This document shows positions 16,843 to 25,295 of a stretch of DNA of 64,000 nt, one piece after another. Under the pieces are notes generated by a model, which was not told where the DNA came from, made no database searches, and saw only the letters and a list, made by a program, of their open reading frames with translations. This DNA is from CAYLGY01 sp964383325 (GTDB lineage Bacteria > Pseudomonadota > Alphaproteobacteria > Rhizobiales > Rhizobiaceae): contig CAYLGY010000001.1 of NCBI GenBank assembly GCA_964383325.1, positions 1 through 64,000 on the forward strand, written 5' to 3'. Position numbers and translations under genes: made by a program. The number at the start of each line of letters is the position of its first letter. Within the stretch, counting starts at the first letter, position 1.

Positions 16843-18848
16843 ACGCGGGCGCGATCCTGTGGTGCATTGCCGGCCAGCTGGTGCTGTGCGTACCTGCCAT
16901 GGTCCTCCCGTCTCCGCGCGCCAGCCGCCTCATCTACGGCGCCAGCCTGTTCCTGTCGGGACTGGTCCTTGCGATCGCGGCGGGCTGGCTTGTTGCTATT
17001 GGCGGGAGCTCGGAAATCGAATTGCCTCTGGGCCTGCCCTGGATCGGCGTCCATTTCGTCCTGGACCCGCTTTCGGCCTATTTCCTTCTCATCGCCAATC
17101 TGGGCGGCGCGCTCGCCGGTCTCTACGGTATCGGCTACGGCATGCACGAGAAGGAACCTCGCCGTGTGCTGCCCTTCTTTCCTGTGTTTCTCGCGGCCAT
17201 GAACCTCGTACTCCTGGCCGGAGACGGCTTCACCTTTCTGCTGTCCTGGGAGTTCATGTCATTGTCGTCCTGGGCGCTGGTCATGGCGAACCATCGTGCG
17301 GAAGGCAATGCGCGTGCCGGCTATGTCTATCTCGTAATGGCAGGGTTCGGCACCATGGCGCTACTGCTCGCCCTCGGCCTGCTGGCGGGTCCGGCAGGAG
17401 GCTACACTTTCGCTGCCATGCGCGAGGCGTCGACCACCCCGCTTCTCACTGCCGCGGTGTTCGGCCTTGTCCTGATCGGGGCTGGATCGAAGGCAGGGAT
17501 GGTGCCCCTGCACGTCTGGCTGCCGCTGGCCCATCCGGCAGCACCCAGTCATGTCTCTGCCCTGATGAGCGGGGTCATGACAAAGGTGGCGATCTATGCG
17601 GTCATCCGCATCCTGTTCGATCTGCTCGACGATCCATTCTGGTGGTCTGCCATCGTGCTGATGTCCTTCGGTGGTCTCACCGCACTCCTCGGAATCCTCC
17701 ATGCGCTGCGTGAGACCGATCTGAAGCGTCTCCTCGCATGCAGCACGATCGAGAATATCGGCGTCATTCTCATCAGCCTCGGTCTCGCCCTCGCATTCGA
17801 ATCCCAGCACATGGGCCTGGCCTCGGCAATGGCCATGGCTGCGGCGCTGTTCCACGTTTTCAATCACAGCCTGTTCAAGAGCTTGCTGTTTTTTGGTGCC
17901 GGCGCCGTGCTGAACGCGACGGGTCATCGCGACATGGAGCGGCTCGGGGGCCTCATTCACAGAATGCCGGTGACCAGCGTGGTCTTTCTCGTCGGTTGCG
18001 TGTCGATTTCGGCATTGCCTCCATTCAACGGCTTTGTCTCGGAATGGCTCGCCTTCCAGTCCGTCCTGCAAAGTCCCGAGCTGACGCATTGGGGCCTCAA
18101 GATGATCATCCCCGCCATGGGCGGGGTGCTGGCAATGGCCGCGGCGCTGGCGGCAGTGGTATTCGTAAAGGCATACGGCATCGTCTTTCTTGGTCGGCCG
18201 CGCAGCGATGCGGCCGGGAACGCGCATGAGGTCGACCGGTTCTCGCTGACTGCAATGGGGATCCTTGCCGGCCTTTGCTTGCTGGCCGGGCTCCTGCCCG
18301 GTCTGGTGCTTGACGGCATGCTTGCCCCGGTGACGCTGCATCTCCTTGGCGAGCGCTTGCCCGGGCAGGCCGCAAACGCTTGGCTGACGCTCGCGCCGGT
18401 CGGCGACAGTCACAGCTCCTACAGCGGCCTGCTGGTCTTTCTCTTCATCGCCATCTCCGCCATGCTCGCTGTCCTGCTGGCGCACCGCCATGGCTCGCGG
18501 GCCGTCAGGCTTGGTCCGGCATGGGATTGCGGTTATCCGGAAATCACCCCGGCGAGTCAGTATACCGCAACAAGCTTCGCCCAACCCCTGATACGCGTGT
18601 TCGGGCCTTACGCATTTGGCACCAGGGCAGAGCTGGACATGCCGCGCCCCGGGGAAGTCCGCCCGGCGCGCTACCGGGTCGAGTCCCATGATCTTGCATG
18701 GGAATGGCTGTACGTGCCGCTCGCGCGCGCAATCGATTTCATCGCCGGCAAACTCAACCAGTTCCAGTTCCTTACGATCCGCCGCTATCTGGGCCTGGTA
18801 TTTGCCTCCCTCGTTACGCTTCTTCTGGTGCTGGCGCTATGGGGCTGA
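16839..18848 (+). CDS. HyfB-like antiporter-type membrane subunit (Ehr complex)
   Basis: A 669-residue membrane protein of the NuoL/NuoM/Mrp family, like subunit B of hydrogenase-4. It has about 14-16 helices. Complex-I-type proton-channel residues are visible: the Glu in LSWEFMSLSSW, Lys in GAGSKAGMVPLHVWLP and LKRLLACSTIENIG, and His/Lys in FHVFNHSLFKSLLF. The C-terminal extension (WDCGYPEITPASQYTATSFAQPL) is characteristic of HyfB/HycC. It would couple redox chemistry of the peripheral subunits to ion translocation. GTG start overlapping the regulator stop. Confidence 0.88.
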   Translation: MNAGAILWCIAGQLVLCVPAMVLPSPRASRLIYGASLFLSGLVLAIAAGWLVAIGGSSEIELPLGLPWIGVHFVLDPLSAYFLLIANLGGALAGLYGIGYGMHEKEPRRVLPFFPVFLAAMNLVLLAGDGFTFLLSWEFMSLSSWALVMANHRAEGNARAGYVYLVMAGFGTMALLLALGLLAGPAGGYTFAAMREASTTPLLTAAVFGLVLIGAGSKAGMVPLHVWLPLAHPAAPSHVSALMSGVMTKVAIYAVIRILFDLLDDPFWWSAIVLMSFGGLTALLGILHALRETDLKRLLACSTIENIGVILISLGLALAFESQHMGLASAMAMAAALFHVFNHSLFKSLLFFGAGAVLNATGHRDMERLGGLIHRMPVTSVVFLVGCVSISALPPFNGFVSEWLAFQSVLQSPELTHWGLKMIIPAMGGVLAMAAALAAVVFVKAYGIVFLGRPRSDAAGNAHEVDRFSLTAMGILAGLCLLAGLLPGLVLDGMLAPVTLHLLGERLPGQAANAWLTLAPVGDSHSSYSGLLVFLFIAISAMLAVLLAHRHGSRAVRLGPAWDCGYPEITPASQYTATSFAQPLIRVFGPYAFGTRAELDMPRPGEVRPARYRVESHDLAWEWLYVPLARAIDFIAGKLNQFQFLTIRRYLGLVFASLVTLLLVLALWG

Positions 18849-19795
18849 TGCTCGATCTTGCCATTCAGTGCGCGCAGATGCTGATCGTGCTGCTGCTGGC
18901 ACCATTGCTCACCGGATATGTGCGCAAGGTGAAGGCACGGTTGCTGCGCCGGCGCGGGCCTGCCCTGCTGCAGCCCTACCGTGACCTCCTCCGACTGATT
19001 CGCAAGGAGGCCGTGGTGGCAGAGAATGCTTCCTGGCTCTTCCGGGCCACGCCATACATGGTTTTCGCGGCGACCTGGGTCGCGGCTGCGCTTGTGCCCA
19101 CCTTTGCCTCGGGATTGATCTTCAGTTGGGCCGCGGATCTGATCGCAATCGTCGCCCTGCTCGCGACCGCCCGCTTCTTCCTGGCGCTGGCAGGCATGGA
19201 TGTCGGTACCGGGTTCGGGGGGATCGGCTCCAGCCGCGAGATGATGTTTGCCTCCCTCGCCGAGCCCGCAATGCTGCTGATCGTCTTCAGCCTGGCGCTG
19301 CTGGCCGGCGCATCGCAGCTTGCCACGCTGTCCGGCTTCATGATGTCGCCGGAAGTCGGCCTTCGGGTATCGCTCGGCCTGTCTCTCGTGGCGCTGGTGA
19401 TGGTTGCGTTGGCCGAGAACGGTCGCATCCCGATCGACAATCCGGCAACGCATCTTGAACTGACCATGGTCCATGAGGCGATGGTGCTGGAATATTCCGG
19501 GCGCCACCTGGCCATGATCGAACTGGCGGGGCATCTGAGGCTGCTGCTCTATCTGTCGCTGATTGCCTGCCTCTTCGTTCCCTGGGGCATGGCGTCGGCG
19601 GGAGCAGGCATTGTGGCGCATCTCGCAGGCATCATCGCGTTCGTGGCCAAGATCGCCGTAGGTGGAACGCTTCTGGCCGTGCTGGAGACATCGATCGCCA
19701 AGATGCGGGTCTTCCGCGTGCCGGATTTCCTCGGTGTGGCACTGATGCTGGCGCTGCTCAGCGCATTGCTGCTGTTCGTGTCGCGGAGTCTCTAG
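18839..19795 (+). CDS. HyfC-like membrane subunit (NuoH family, Ehr complex)
   Basis: A 318-residue NuoH-type protein with about eight helices, equivalent to HyfC/HycD. It anchors the peripheral arm and lines the quinone-site-like cavity. Conserved elements include GPALLQPYRDLLRLIRKE and the acidic loop ENGRIPIDNPATHLELTMVHEAM. Two starts are possible, ATG at 18839 or ATG at 18848; the second overlaps the preceding stop (TGATG). The next gene starts directly after its stop. Confidence 0.88.
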   Translation: MGLMLDLAIQCAQMLIVLLLAPLLTGYVRKVKARLLRRRGPALLQPYRDLLRLIRKEAVVAENASWLFRATPYMVFAATWVAAALVPTFASGLIFSWAADLIAIVALLATARFFLALAGMDVGTGFGGIGSSREMMFASLAEPAMLLIVFSLALLAGASQLATLSGFMMSPEVGLRVSLGLSLVALVMVALAENGRIPIDNPATHLELTMVHEAMVLEYSGRHLAMIELAGHLRLLLYLSLIACLFVPWGMASAGAGIVAHLAGIIAFVAKIAVGGTLLAVLETSIAKMRVFRVPDFLGVALMLALLSALLLFVSRSL

Positions 19796-20458
19796 ATGAA
19801 CGGCCTCGCATTCGACATCGCCCATATGCTTGCCGGAAGCCTGGTTCTTGTCAGCCTGCTGATGCTTTACCAGGACCGTCTGCTGGCGCTCATCAACATC
19901 TTCGCGCTGCATGCGCTCCTGCTGACGCTTTCCGTCGCCTGGCAGGCCCAGATCCAGGATGCCGGCCATCTATTTGTCACCGCGGGTGTCACCTTGCTGT
20001 TCAAGGTCTTCATCATTCCGCTGGCGCTGCACAGGCTCGTGCGCCGGCTCGGAATCCACCGCGACATCGAGAATGTGATCGGCGTCGGCCCGACCATGCT
20101 GGCGGGGATCGGCCTGGTGGCGCTGTCACTTGTGCTGATGCTGGAAGTTACGGAAGGAGCCACGCCGCTTGCGCGCCAGGACCTTGCCTTCGCGCTCTCC
20201 ATCATCCTGCTCGGCCTCCTGCTGATGGTCAGTCGCCGCAACGCGGTCGGGCAGGTGGTCGGGTTCATGTCGCTCGAGAATGGGCTCGTCCTGGCCGCTG
20301 CTGGCGCGAAGGGCATGCCGTTGGTGGTTGAGCTTAGCGTTTCCTTCTCGATTCTCGTCGCCTTCATCGTGATCGGAACCTTCCTGCTGCGCATCCGCGA
20401 GCGGTTTGATTCCGTCGACGTGACGGCGCTCGACAAGTTTCGCGGAGAAAGGCGATGA
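19796..20458 (+). CDS. HyfE-like membrane subunit (NuoK-like, Ehr complex)
   Basis: A 220-residue protein with about seven hydrophobic segments, equivalent to HyfE of hydrogenase-4. The C-terminal half has the NuoK-like segment MVSRRNAVGQVVGFMSLENG. The Glu in that element is the conserved membrane carboxylate of the family. The gene abuts hyfC and overlaps the next gene by four bases (ATGA), as expected for one transcript. Confidence 0.86.
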   Translation: MNGLAFDIAHMLAGSLVLVSLLMLYQDRLLALINIFALHALLLTLSVAWQAQIQDAGHLFVTAGVTLLFKVFIIPLALHRLVRRLGIHRDIENVIGVGPTMLAGIGLVALSLVLMLEVTEGATPLARQDLAFALSIILLGLLLMVSRRNAVGQVVGFMSLENGLVLAAAGAKGMPLVVELSVSFSILVAFIVIGTFLLRIRERFDSVDVTALDKFRGERR

Positions 20459-21906
20459 GCGGATATGCTCTTGATCCGGTGGTCGCGGTGCTGGTGTTGC
20501 CGGCCGTCGCCGCAGGCCTGCTCGCTTTTCTGTCCGACTATCGCATCGCCGCCGGCGTAAATGTCGTTGCCAGCTTGCTGACACTCTTCGCCGCCACCGC
20601 TCTTCTGTTCACGGGACGGCCCGAGCCCGGCAGGTATCTGCTGGTCGACGACCTCAATATCGTCTTCATCATCCTGAACAGTCTCGTCGGCTTCACGACC
20701 AGCGTCTTCAGCGCTTCCTACATCGCACATGAACTGCGTACCGGCCGCCTGACCCCGCTGCATCTGCGATTCTATCATGCCATGTACCAGATCATGATGT
20801 TCGGCATGAACCTCGCCTTTGTCTCGAACAATATCGGCCTGATCTGGGTGGCGGTGGAGCTGGCGACGCTGACGACGGTGGTCATGGTGGGAATCTACCG
20901 CACACATGAGGCGCTTGAGGCGGCGTGGAAATATCTGATTCTCGGCAGTGTCGGGATCGCGCTGGCGCTTTTCGGGACGATCATGGTCTACATGGTCGCC
21001 ATACCCGTTGTCGGCGAAGGCCCCGAGGCCATGGTCTGGACTGAGTTGTTGCCGCGCGCGGCGGAGTTCGACCCGGCGCTGCTGAATGTAGCCTTCGTCT
21101 TCCTACTGCTCGGCTATGGCACGAAGGTGGGCCTCGCGCCGCTGCACGCCTGGCTGCCGGATGCGCATGCGGAAGGTCCCACCCCGATTTCGGCGGTGCT
21201 GTCCGGATTGCTGCTCAATGTCGCCCTCTATGCGGTCCTGAGGTTCAAGATGCTCCTGGCGGCCAATCCCGCCGCGATCGCGCCCGGCCCGTTGATGATC
21301 GGCATGGGGCTGGTCTCCCTGCTGTTCGCGGCCGCGATGCTGTATCGGCGGCGCGACATCAAGCGGCTCTTCGCCTATTCCTCGATCGAGCATATGGGCA
21401 TCATTGTCTTCGCGTTCGGTATGGGCGGACCGCTGGCGAATTTTGCCGGGCTGCTGCACATGGTCATGCACAGCCTGACGAAATCGGCGATCTTCTTCGC
21501 AGTCGGGCATGTGGCGCAGGTCAAGGGCACGCAGCGGCTCGCCGAGATCGGCGGACTTACTGTCTCGCATCCCGCCCTTGGCTGGGGCCTCGTCGTGGCG
21601 GTCGCCGCGATTGCCGGACTGCCGCCAATGGGGATCTTCATGAGCGAATTCCTGGTCGTGACATCGACCTTTGCCCGCGCGCCCATTCTGGCCGTCCTGC
21701 TCGTCTTCGGCCTGTTGCTGGCAATCGGGGCATTGATGCTGCGGCTGACCGATATCGCATTTGGCGAGCCTCGCGGCAGCCAGGCGCCGGTCGAAGCGTC
21801 CTACCTGCCGATGTATGCCCATCTGTCCCTGGTGCTGATTGCCGGGATCTACCTGCCCCCGCCTCTGGTGGCCTGGTTCCAGAACGTGGCAAATCTGCTG
21901 GGATAG
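20455..21906 (+). CDS. HyfF-like antiporter-type membrane subunit (Ehr complex)
   Basis: A 483-residue NuoN/NuoM-type protein with about 14 helices, equivalent to HyfF. Channel residues are visible: Glu in WVAVELATL, Lys in GYGTKVGLAPLHAWLPDAHA, Lys in IKRLFAYSSIEHMG and His/Lys in LHMVMHSLTKSAIFF. With HyfB this makes two antiporter-like subunits; HyfD is not present. The start at 20455 overlaps the hyfE stop. Confidence 0.88.
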   Translation: MSGYALDPVVAVLVLPAVAAGLLAFLSDYRIAAGVNVVASLLTLFAATALLFTGRPEPGRYLLVDDLNIVFIILNSLVGFTTSVFSASYIAHELRTGRLTPLHLRFYHAMYQIMMFGMNLAFVSNNIGLIWVAVELATLTTVVMVGIYRTHEALEAAWKYLILGSVGIALALFGTIMVYMVAIPVVGEGPEAMVWTELLPRAAEFDPALLNVAFVFLLLGYGTKVGLAPLHAWLPDAHAEGPTPISAVLSGLLLNVALYAVLRFKMLLAANPAAIAPGPLMIGMGLVSLLFAAAMLYRRRDIKRLFAYSSIEHMGIIVFAFGMGGPLANFAGLLHMVMHSLTKSAIFFAVGHVAQVKGTQRLAEIGGLTVSHPALGWGLVVAVAAIAGLPPMGIFMSEFLVVTSTFARAPILAVLLVFGLLLAIGALMLRLTDIAFGEPRGSQAPVEASYLPMYAHLSLVLIAGIYLPPPLVAWFQNVANLLG

Positions 21907-21919
21907 GGAAGTTGCGACC

Positions 21920-23434
21920 ATGAGTGTACTCGGTGATCTTGTCTCCGCCTCCCTGCTGGTCACGGACCACCGGCCCTGGCCGCGTGCCGTCGTGACCGCC
22001 CAGGGCTGGGCGCGCACAGGTGAGCGTCTTGCCGCAGGAGAAGTGGACCTGCTTGGCCTCTGGGGCGAAGCAAGCTACGTACACATGGCGCTGCGCGAAG
22101 GCGCGGAGGCAGCCGTGCTGTCTCTGCCTTGCCCGGACCGGCGCTTTCCCAGCATCGGTGCGTTGCATCCACCCGCAATCCGCATGGAACGCGCCATCAC
22201 CGATCTTTGCGGCCACAAGCCTGAAGGCGCGATCGACGACAGGCCCTGGCTGGATCATGGCAAATGGCCGAGCGCACGGCCGCTCGGCATTACCGAGGCG
22301 CGCACGGGCGCCGTCGTGCCTCATGATTATGAATTCCTGCGCGCCGAGGGCGACAATCTGCATCAGATCCTGGTGGGACCCGTACATGCCGGCATCATCG
22401 AGCCGGGTCATTTCCGCTTCCATTGCAGCGGGGAGACAATTGTCCGGGTCGAGCAGAGACTGGGTTATACCCACAAGGGGACGGAAGCGCTGATGGCAGG
22501 GGCCGGACTGGAACGCGCGGGCCGGCTCGCGGGCAGGGTTTCGGGAGACAGCACCGTCGCCTATGCTCTCGCTTTCGCTCGCGCAGTCGAAGCGGCCCTC
22601 GAACTGGAACCTGCCGATCGTGCGATCTGGCTGCGCGCCCTGATGGCCGAGCTGGAGCGTCTGGCGAATCATCTCGGCGATATCGGCGCGATCTGCAATG
22701 ATGCATCCTTTGCAATGATGCATGCCCATTGCGGCATCCTGCGCGAGAAGGTGCTGCGCACCGCCGATGTGGCGTTCGGCCATCGCCTGATGCGTGACCG
22801 GATCGTGCCGGGCGGTGTGACGGCGGACCTCACTGATACCGGATTGGCGTCGATCCAGTTGCTGGTGGCAGAAGTACAGCGGGACTTTCCGCCTCTCATC
22901 CGTCTGTACGAGAACACGGCCTCCTTGCAGGACCGGACGGTCGGTACGGGGCGTCTCCGGTCAGGACTGGCGCGGCAATTTGGGGCTGGCGGCTATGTCG
23001 GGCGCGCCTCCGGGCGCAATTTCGACACGCGGCGCGATCTGCCCTATCCGCCCTATGACCAGCTCGCGTTCAAGGTTCCTGTACGGATGGAAGGCGACGT
23101 CGATGCGCGCATCTGGGTCCGCATTCTCGAGGTCGGCCAGACACTGTCATTGATCGAGCAGATCCTCGCGGCGCTGCCGCAGGGCGAGATTGCAAATGCG
23201 GTGCCGATGCCGGAGCGGAACCTTGAAGGCATGGCCCTGGTCGAGGGTTTCAGGGGCGATATCATGGCATGGATCCGGATCCGTTCCGATGGCACAATCG
23301 AGCGCTGTCATCTGCGCGATCCCTCCTGGTTCCAGTGGCCGTTGCTGGAAGTGGCAGTCGAAGGCGACATCATCGCCGACTTCCCGCTTTGCAACAAATC
23401 CTTCAACTGTTCCTATTCGGGGCACGATCTCTGA
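21920..23434 (+). CDS. HyfG-like large subunit without NiFe ligands (Ehr complex)
   Basis: A 504-residue fusion like HyfG/HycE: a NuoC-like N-terminal part (about 1-120, ending HPPAIRMERAITDLCGHKP) and a NuoD/hydrogenase-large-subunit part (from about 145, VGPVHAGIIEPGHFRF). A [NiFe] hydrogenase needs two CxxC motifs. Here the first site reads RVSGDS at residues 206-211, with Ser at both Cys positions. The C-terminal site reads DFPLCNKSFNCSYSGHDL, where the two Cys are six residues apart, not in CxxC. No metal site can be built in the usual way. No C-terminal processing tail follows. Function is probably not H2 chemistry. Confidence 0.87.
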   Translation: MSVLGDLVSASLLVTDHRPWPRAVVTAQGWARTGERLAAGEVDLLGLWGEASYVHMALREGAEAAVLSLPCPDRRFPSIGALHPPAIRMERAITDLCGHKPEGAIDDRPWLDHGKWPSARPLGITEARTGAVVPHDYEFLRAEGDNLHQILVGPVHAGIIEPGHFRFHCSGETIVRVEQRLGYTHKGTEALMAGAGLERAGRLAGRVSGDSTVAYALAFARAVEAALELEPADRAIWLRALMAELERLANHLGDIGAICNDASFAMMHAHCGILREKVLRTADVAFGHRLMRDRIVPGGVTADLTDTGLASIQLLVAEVQRDFPPLIRLYENTASLQDRTVGTGRLRSGLARQFGAGGYVGRASGRNFDTRRDLPYPPYDQLAFKVPVRMEGDVDARIWVRILEVGQTLSLIEQILAALPQGEIANAVPMPERNLEGMALVEGFRGDIMAWIRIRSDGTIERCHLRDPSWFQWPLLEVAVEGDIIADFPLCNKSFNCSYSGHDL

Positions 23435-23441
23435 GGACGCC

Positions 23442-23981
23442 ATGCCATTCAATCCGTTTCGCAACCTCCTGCGCCGCCCGCTGACCGACGATCCGCCGGT
23501 GCCCGCTGAGGCGCACGCCCGGCAGCTTGCCGCGGCCCTTGCGCGCACGGCTCGCCGCAAGCTTGGCCGAAGCCTTGCGATTCGTGCCATCGACGCCGGT
23601 TCCTGCAATGGCTGCGAGCTGGAACTCCATGCGCTGGGCAACGCCTTCTACAGTCTCGAGCGGTACGGCCTGCACTTCGTTGCCTCGCCGCGCCACGCCG
23701 ATGTGTTGCTGATAACGGGCCCGGTAACCCGGAACATGCGTGAAGCGGTGCTTCGGACCCATGATGCTGCGCCGCATCCGAAATGGGTGGTCGCGATCGG
23801 CGATTGCGCATTTGATGGCGGCTGTTTTGCCGGGAGCCCGGCGGTCCTTGACGGCGTTGCCTCGATTCTGCCAGTCGATCTCGTGATCCGGGGTTGTCCG
23901 CCTCGTCCGGCGGAAATCCTGCAGGGGCTGCTTGCCTTGCTGGAGGCCTCGGAGAACCCGCCGGCGCAATCAGCCGGCTGA
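23442..23981 (+). CDS. HyfI-like NuoB-family iron-sulfur subunit (Ehr complex)
   Basis: A 179-residue NuoB/hydrogenase small-subunit protein. Four Cys at residues 55, 58, 122 and 152 (GSCNGCELE, GDCAFDGGCF, RGCPPRP) are placed to hold the proximal [4Fe-4S] cluster, so an electron-transfer site next to the altered large subunit is kept. The ATG at 23442 lies seven bases after the preceding stop. It is the last gene of the cluster: no ferredoxin-like HyfA/HyfH, no hyp maturation gene and no endopeptidase gene follow. Confidence 0.88.
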   Translation: MPFNPFRNLLRRPLTDDPPVPAEAHARQLAAALARTARRKLGRSLAIRAIDAGSCNGCELELHALGNAFYSLERYGLHFVASPRHADVLLITGPVTRNMREAVLRTHDAAPHPKWVVAIGDCAFDGGCFAGSPAVLDGVASILPVDLVIRGCPPRPAEILQGLLALLEASENPPAQSAG

Positions 23982-23982
23982 T

Positions 23983-24035
23983 CGCGACTTTTCTGTTGCT
24001 TGCTAAACTGAAAAGTCACAGTCTTGCAAGTCGCG
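23983..24035 (+). promoter_or_regulatory. mutually exclusive inverted repeats before the ATC-hydrolase-like gene
   Basis: The segment CGCGACTTTTC (23983-23993) can pair through GACTTTTC with GAAAAGTC at 24010-24017, or through CGCGACTT with AAGTCGCG at 24028-24035. The two pairings exclude each other. This could be an attenuator-like leader or a DNA operator. No T-run follows either stem. Confidence 0.35.
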
Positions 24036-24057
24036 TATCAACAGGAGTAGCCAGGTC

Positions 24058-24573
24058 ATGACCGAGCCGAACAAGCCATCCGGGATCACTCTTGAAATGT
24101 TGCGAGGCGCCTACTCCATGCGAGCCGAAGCCTATGCACAGTTCTTCGACGTGCTGCGCGAGGAGTTCGGTGCCGAGCGAGCTGTCGAATTGATGTCTCG
24201 CGCGACCCGCCGCATGGGGCAAGGCATGGGACGGAAATTCGCCGGGTACGGACCACGGGATCTGGACGGGCTGCGCGACGCATTTCTTGGCGGCATTCCT
24301 TGCGCCGCCGACATGTTTGCACCCGAGATCCAGCGCAGCGACGAGGAGAGGCTGGAAATCCAGTTTCATCGCTGCCCGCTGAAGGATTACTGGGTCGCGG
24401 CGGGACGTTCTGATGAGGATCTCGAACATCTGTGCAAGGTGGCAGGCGCCATTGATGACGGGCTTTTCACCGAGGCGGGCTTCACGTTCAAAGGAGAGAC
24501 CTGGAAGCCGGGACGCAGCGGCTGTTGTCTGCTGAGGGTCGAGCAGGGCCGGAATGTGGAAGGCAGCGTCTGA
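24058..24573 (+). CDS. ATC-hydrolase family protein (L-2-amino-thiazoline-4-carboxylate hydrolase-like)
   Basis: A 171-residue soluble protein. The sequence GITLEMLRGAYSMRAEAYAQFFDVL at the N-terminus and the central IQFHRCPLKDYWVAAG resemble the ATC hydrolase family, whose founding member opens 2-aminothiazoline-4-carboxylate towards cysteine. Later Cys residues (HLCKVAG, SGCCLLRV) fit a cysteine-based or metal-based site, but the mechanism cannot be read from sequence. An AGGAG lies 11 bases before the ATG. It stands alone between the Ehr cluster and the long transporter/kinase operon; either link is possible. Substrate is unknown. Confidence 0.6.
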   Translation: MTEPNKPSGITLEMLRGAYSMRAEAYAQFFDVLREEFGAERAVELMSRATRRMGQGMGRKFAGYGPRDLDGLRDAFLGGIPCAADMFAPEIQRSDEERLEIQFHRCPLKDYWVAAGRSDEDLEHLCKVAGAIDDGLFTEAGFTFKGETWKPGRSGCCLLRVEQGRNVEGSV

Positions 24574-24779
24574 CGCATGATCCCGGAAAGCTGACCTCCA
24601 CCGTCCGGAAAAGACCCCTGTGCCAGCAGGAAATTGGTTCAGGATGCCGATTCGACCAGGCGGTTAGCATATTTTTCTGGTCGGGTCCTTTCCAGTGGAA
24701 AACCGTAGCTGGCCAAGGTAATGGTGTGGCAATATGTTTAGTAACTGAACAACTGAACAACCAGTCGTGACCCGGAAGG
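24574..24779. promoter_or_regulatory. control region of the 12-gene transporter/kinase operon
   Basis: This gap holds several elements: a partial copy of the dispersed GATCCCGGAAAG repeat (about 24576-24617); an inverted repeat CGACCAG (24653-24659) / CTGGTCG (24677-24683); a perfect 13-bp palindrome TTTCCAGTGGAAA (24689-24701); and a tandem direct repeat AACTGAAC at 24743-24750 and 24751-24758. The two palindromes are good operator candidates for the HTH protein encoded at 33372. No clear sigma-70 promoter could be fixed. Confidence 0.5.
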
Positions 24780-25295
24780 ATGCGCGGCACCATGAAGGTC
24801 GAAGAAGTCGTTGAGCTGTTCGAACGCGAGCGCGATGCCATCTGGCTGGAACAGCCTGAAGAGATCCGGATTCTCTCGCGCGGAGAGCATCCGCGAGGCA
24901 TCGGATCCAGGGGCCAGTATCTGACGCCCATCATGTTTGCAGAAGGGGCCGCCCGCAATCTGGCCGATGAAGTGCTGTGGAGCATCATCGGGTTCTGCGA
25001 CCGTCCGGAGCTGGATTTCGCCACGCTGAAAGTCATGGCGGCAGAGATGGCAGGGCGCAAGGCAGGATTCTTCGAGCTGTTCGGACTGGAACATGTTTCC
25101 AGAATGGTCACGATCTATGCGCGCGCGGTGGATGGCACTCGCGACAGGGATGAGCTGAAGCGTCTCTCCCTCGCAATGTCGGCCTATGTCAATCGCGTGC
25201 ATGTCTGGCTCGATGCTGCTTTTCCCTGGGGTGTGTGCAGCGGTTACATGCGTGCCGGTCATGGCCGGCGCAATGCAGAGGGACGGGAAGAATGA
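24780..25295 (+). CDS. helical protein resembling the C-terminal domain of cucumopine synthase
   Basis: A 171-residue mostly helical soluble protein. Features such as RGIGSRGQYLTPIMF, a central charged helical region, and the end SAYVNRVHVWLDAAFPWGV recall the helical-bundle domain found at the C-terminus of cucumopine synthase, where it is fused to a cyclophilin-like domain. Here the second domain is the next gene, which overlaps by four bases. Start is ATG at 24780 or at 24792 (GGAAGG upstream). The family match is from memory and not a search; the enzymatic role and substrate are unknown. Confidence 0.55.
   Translation: MRGTMKVEEVVELFERERDAIWLEQPEEIRILSRGEHPRGIGSRGQYLTPIMFAEGAARNLADEVLWSIIGFCDRPELDFATLKVMAAEMAGRKAGFFELFGLEHVSRMVTIYARAVDGTRDRDELKRLSLAMSAYVNRVHVWLDAAFPWGVCSGYMRAGHGRRNAEGREE

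Noticed and set aside
16839..23981. Functional hydrogenase-4 / formate hydrogenlyase
   Set aside because: The large subunit lacks the CxxC ligands for the NiFe site, and no ferredoxin-like subunits or maturation genes are present.
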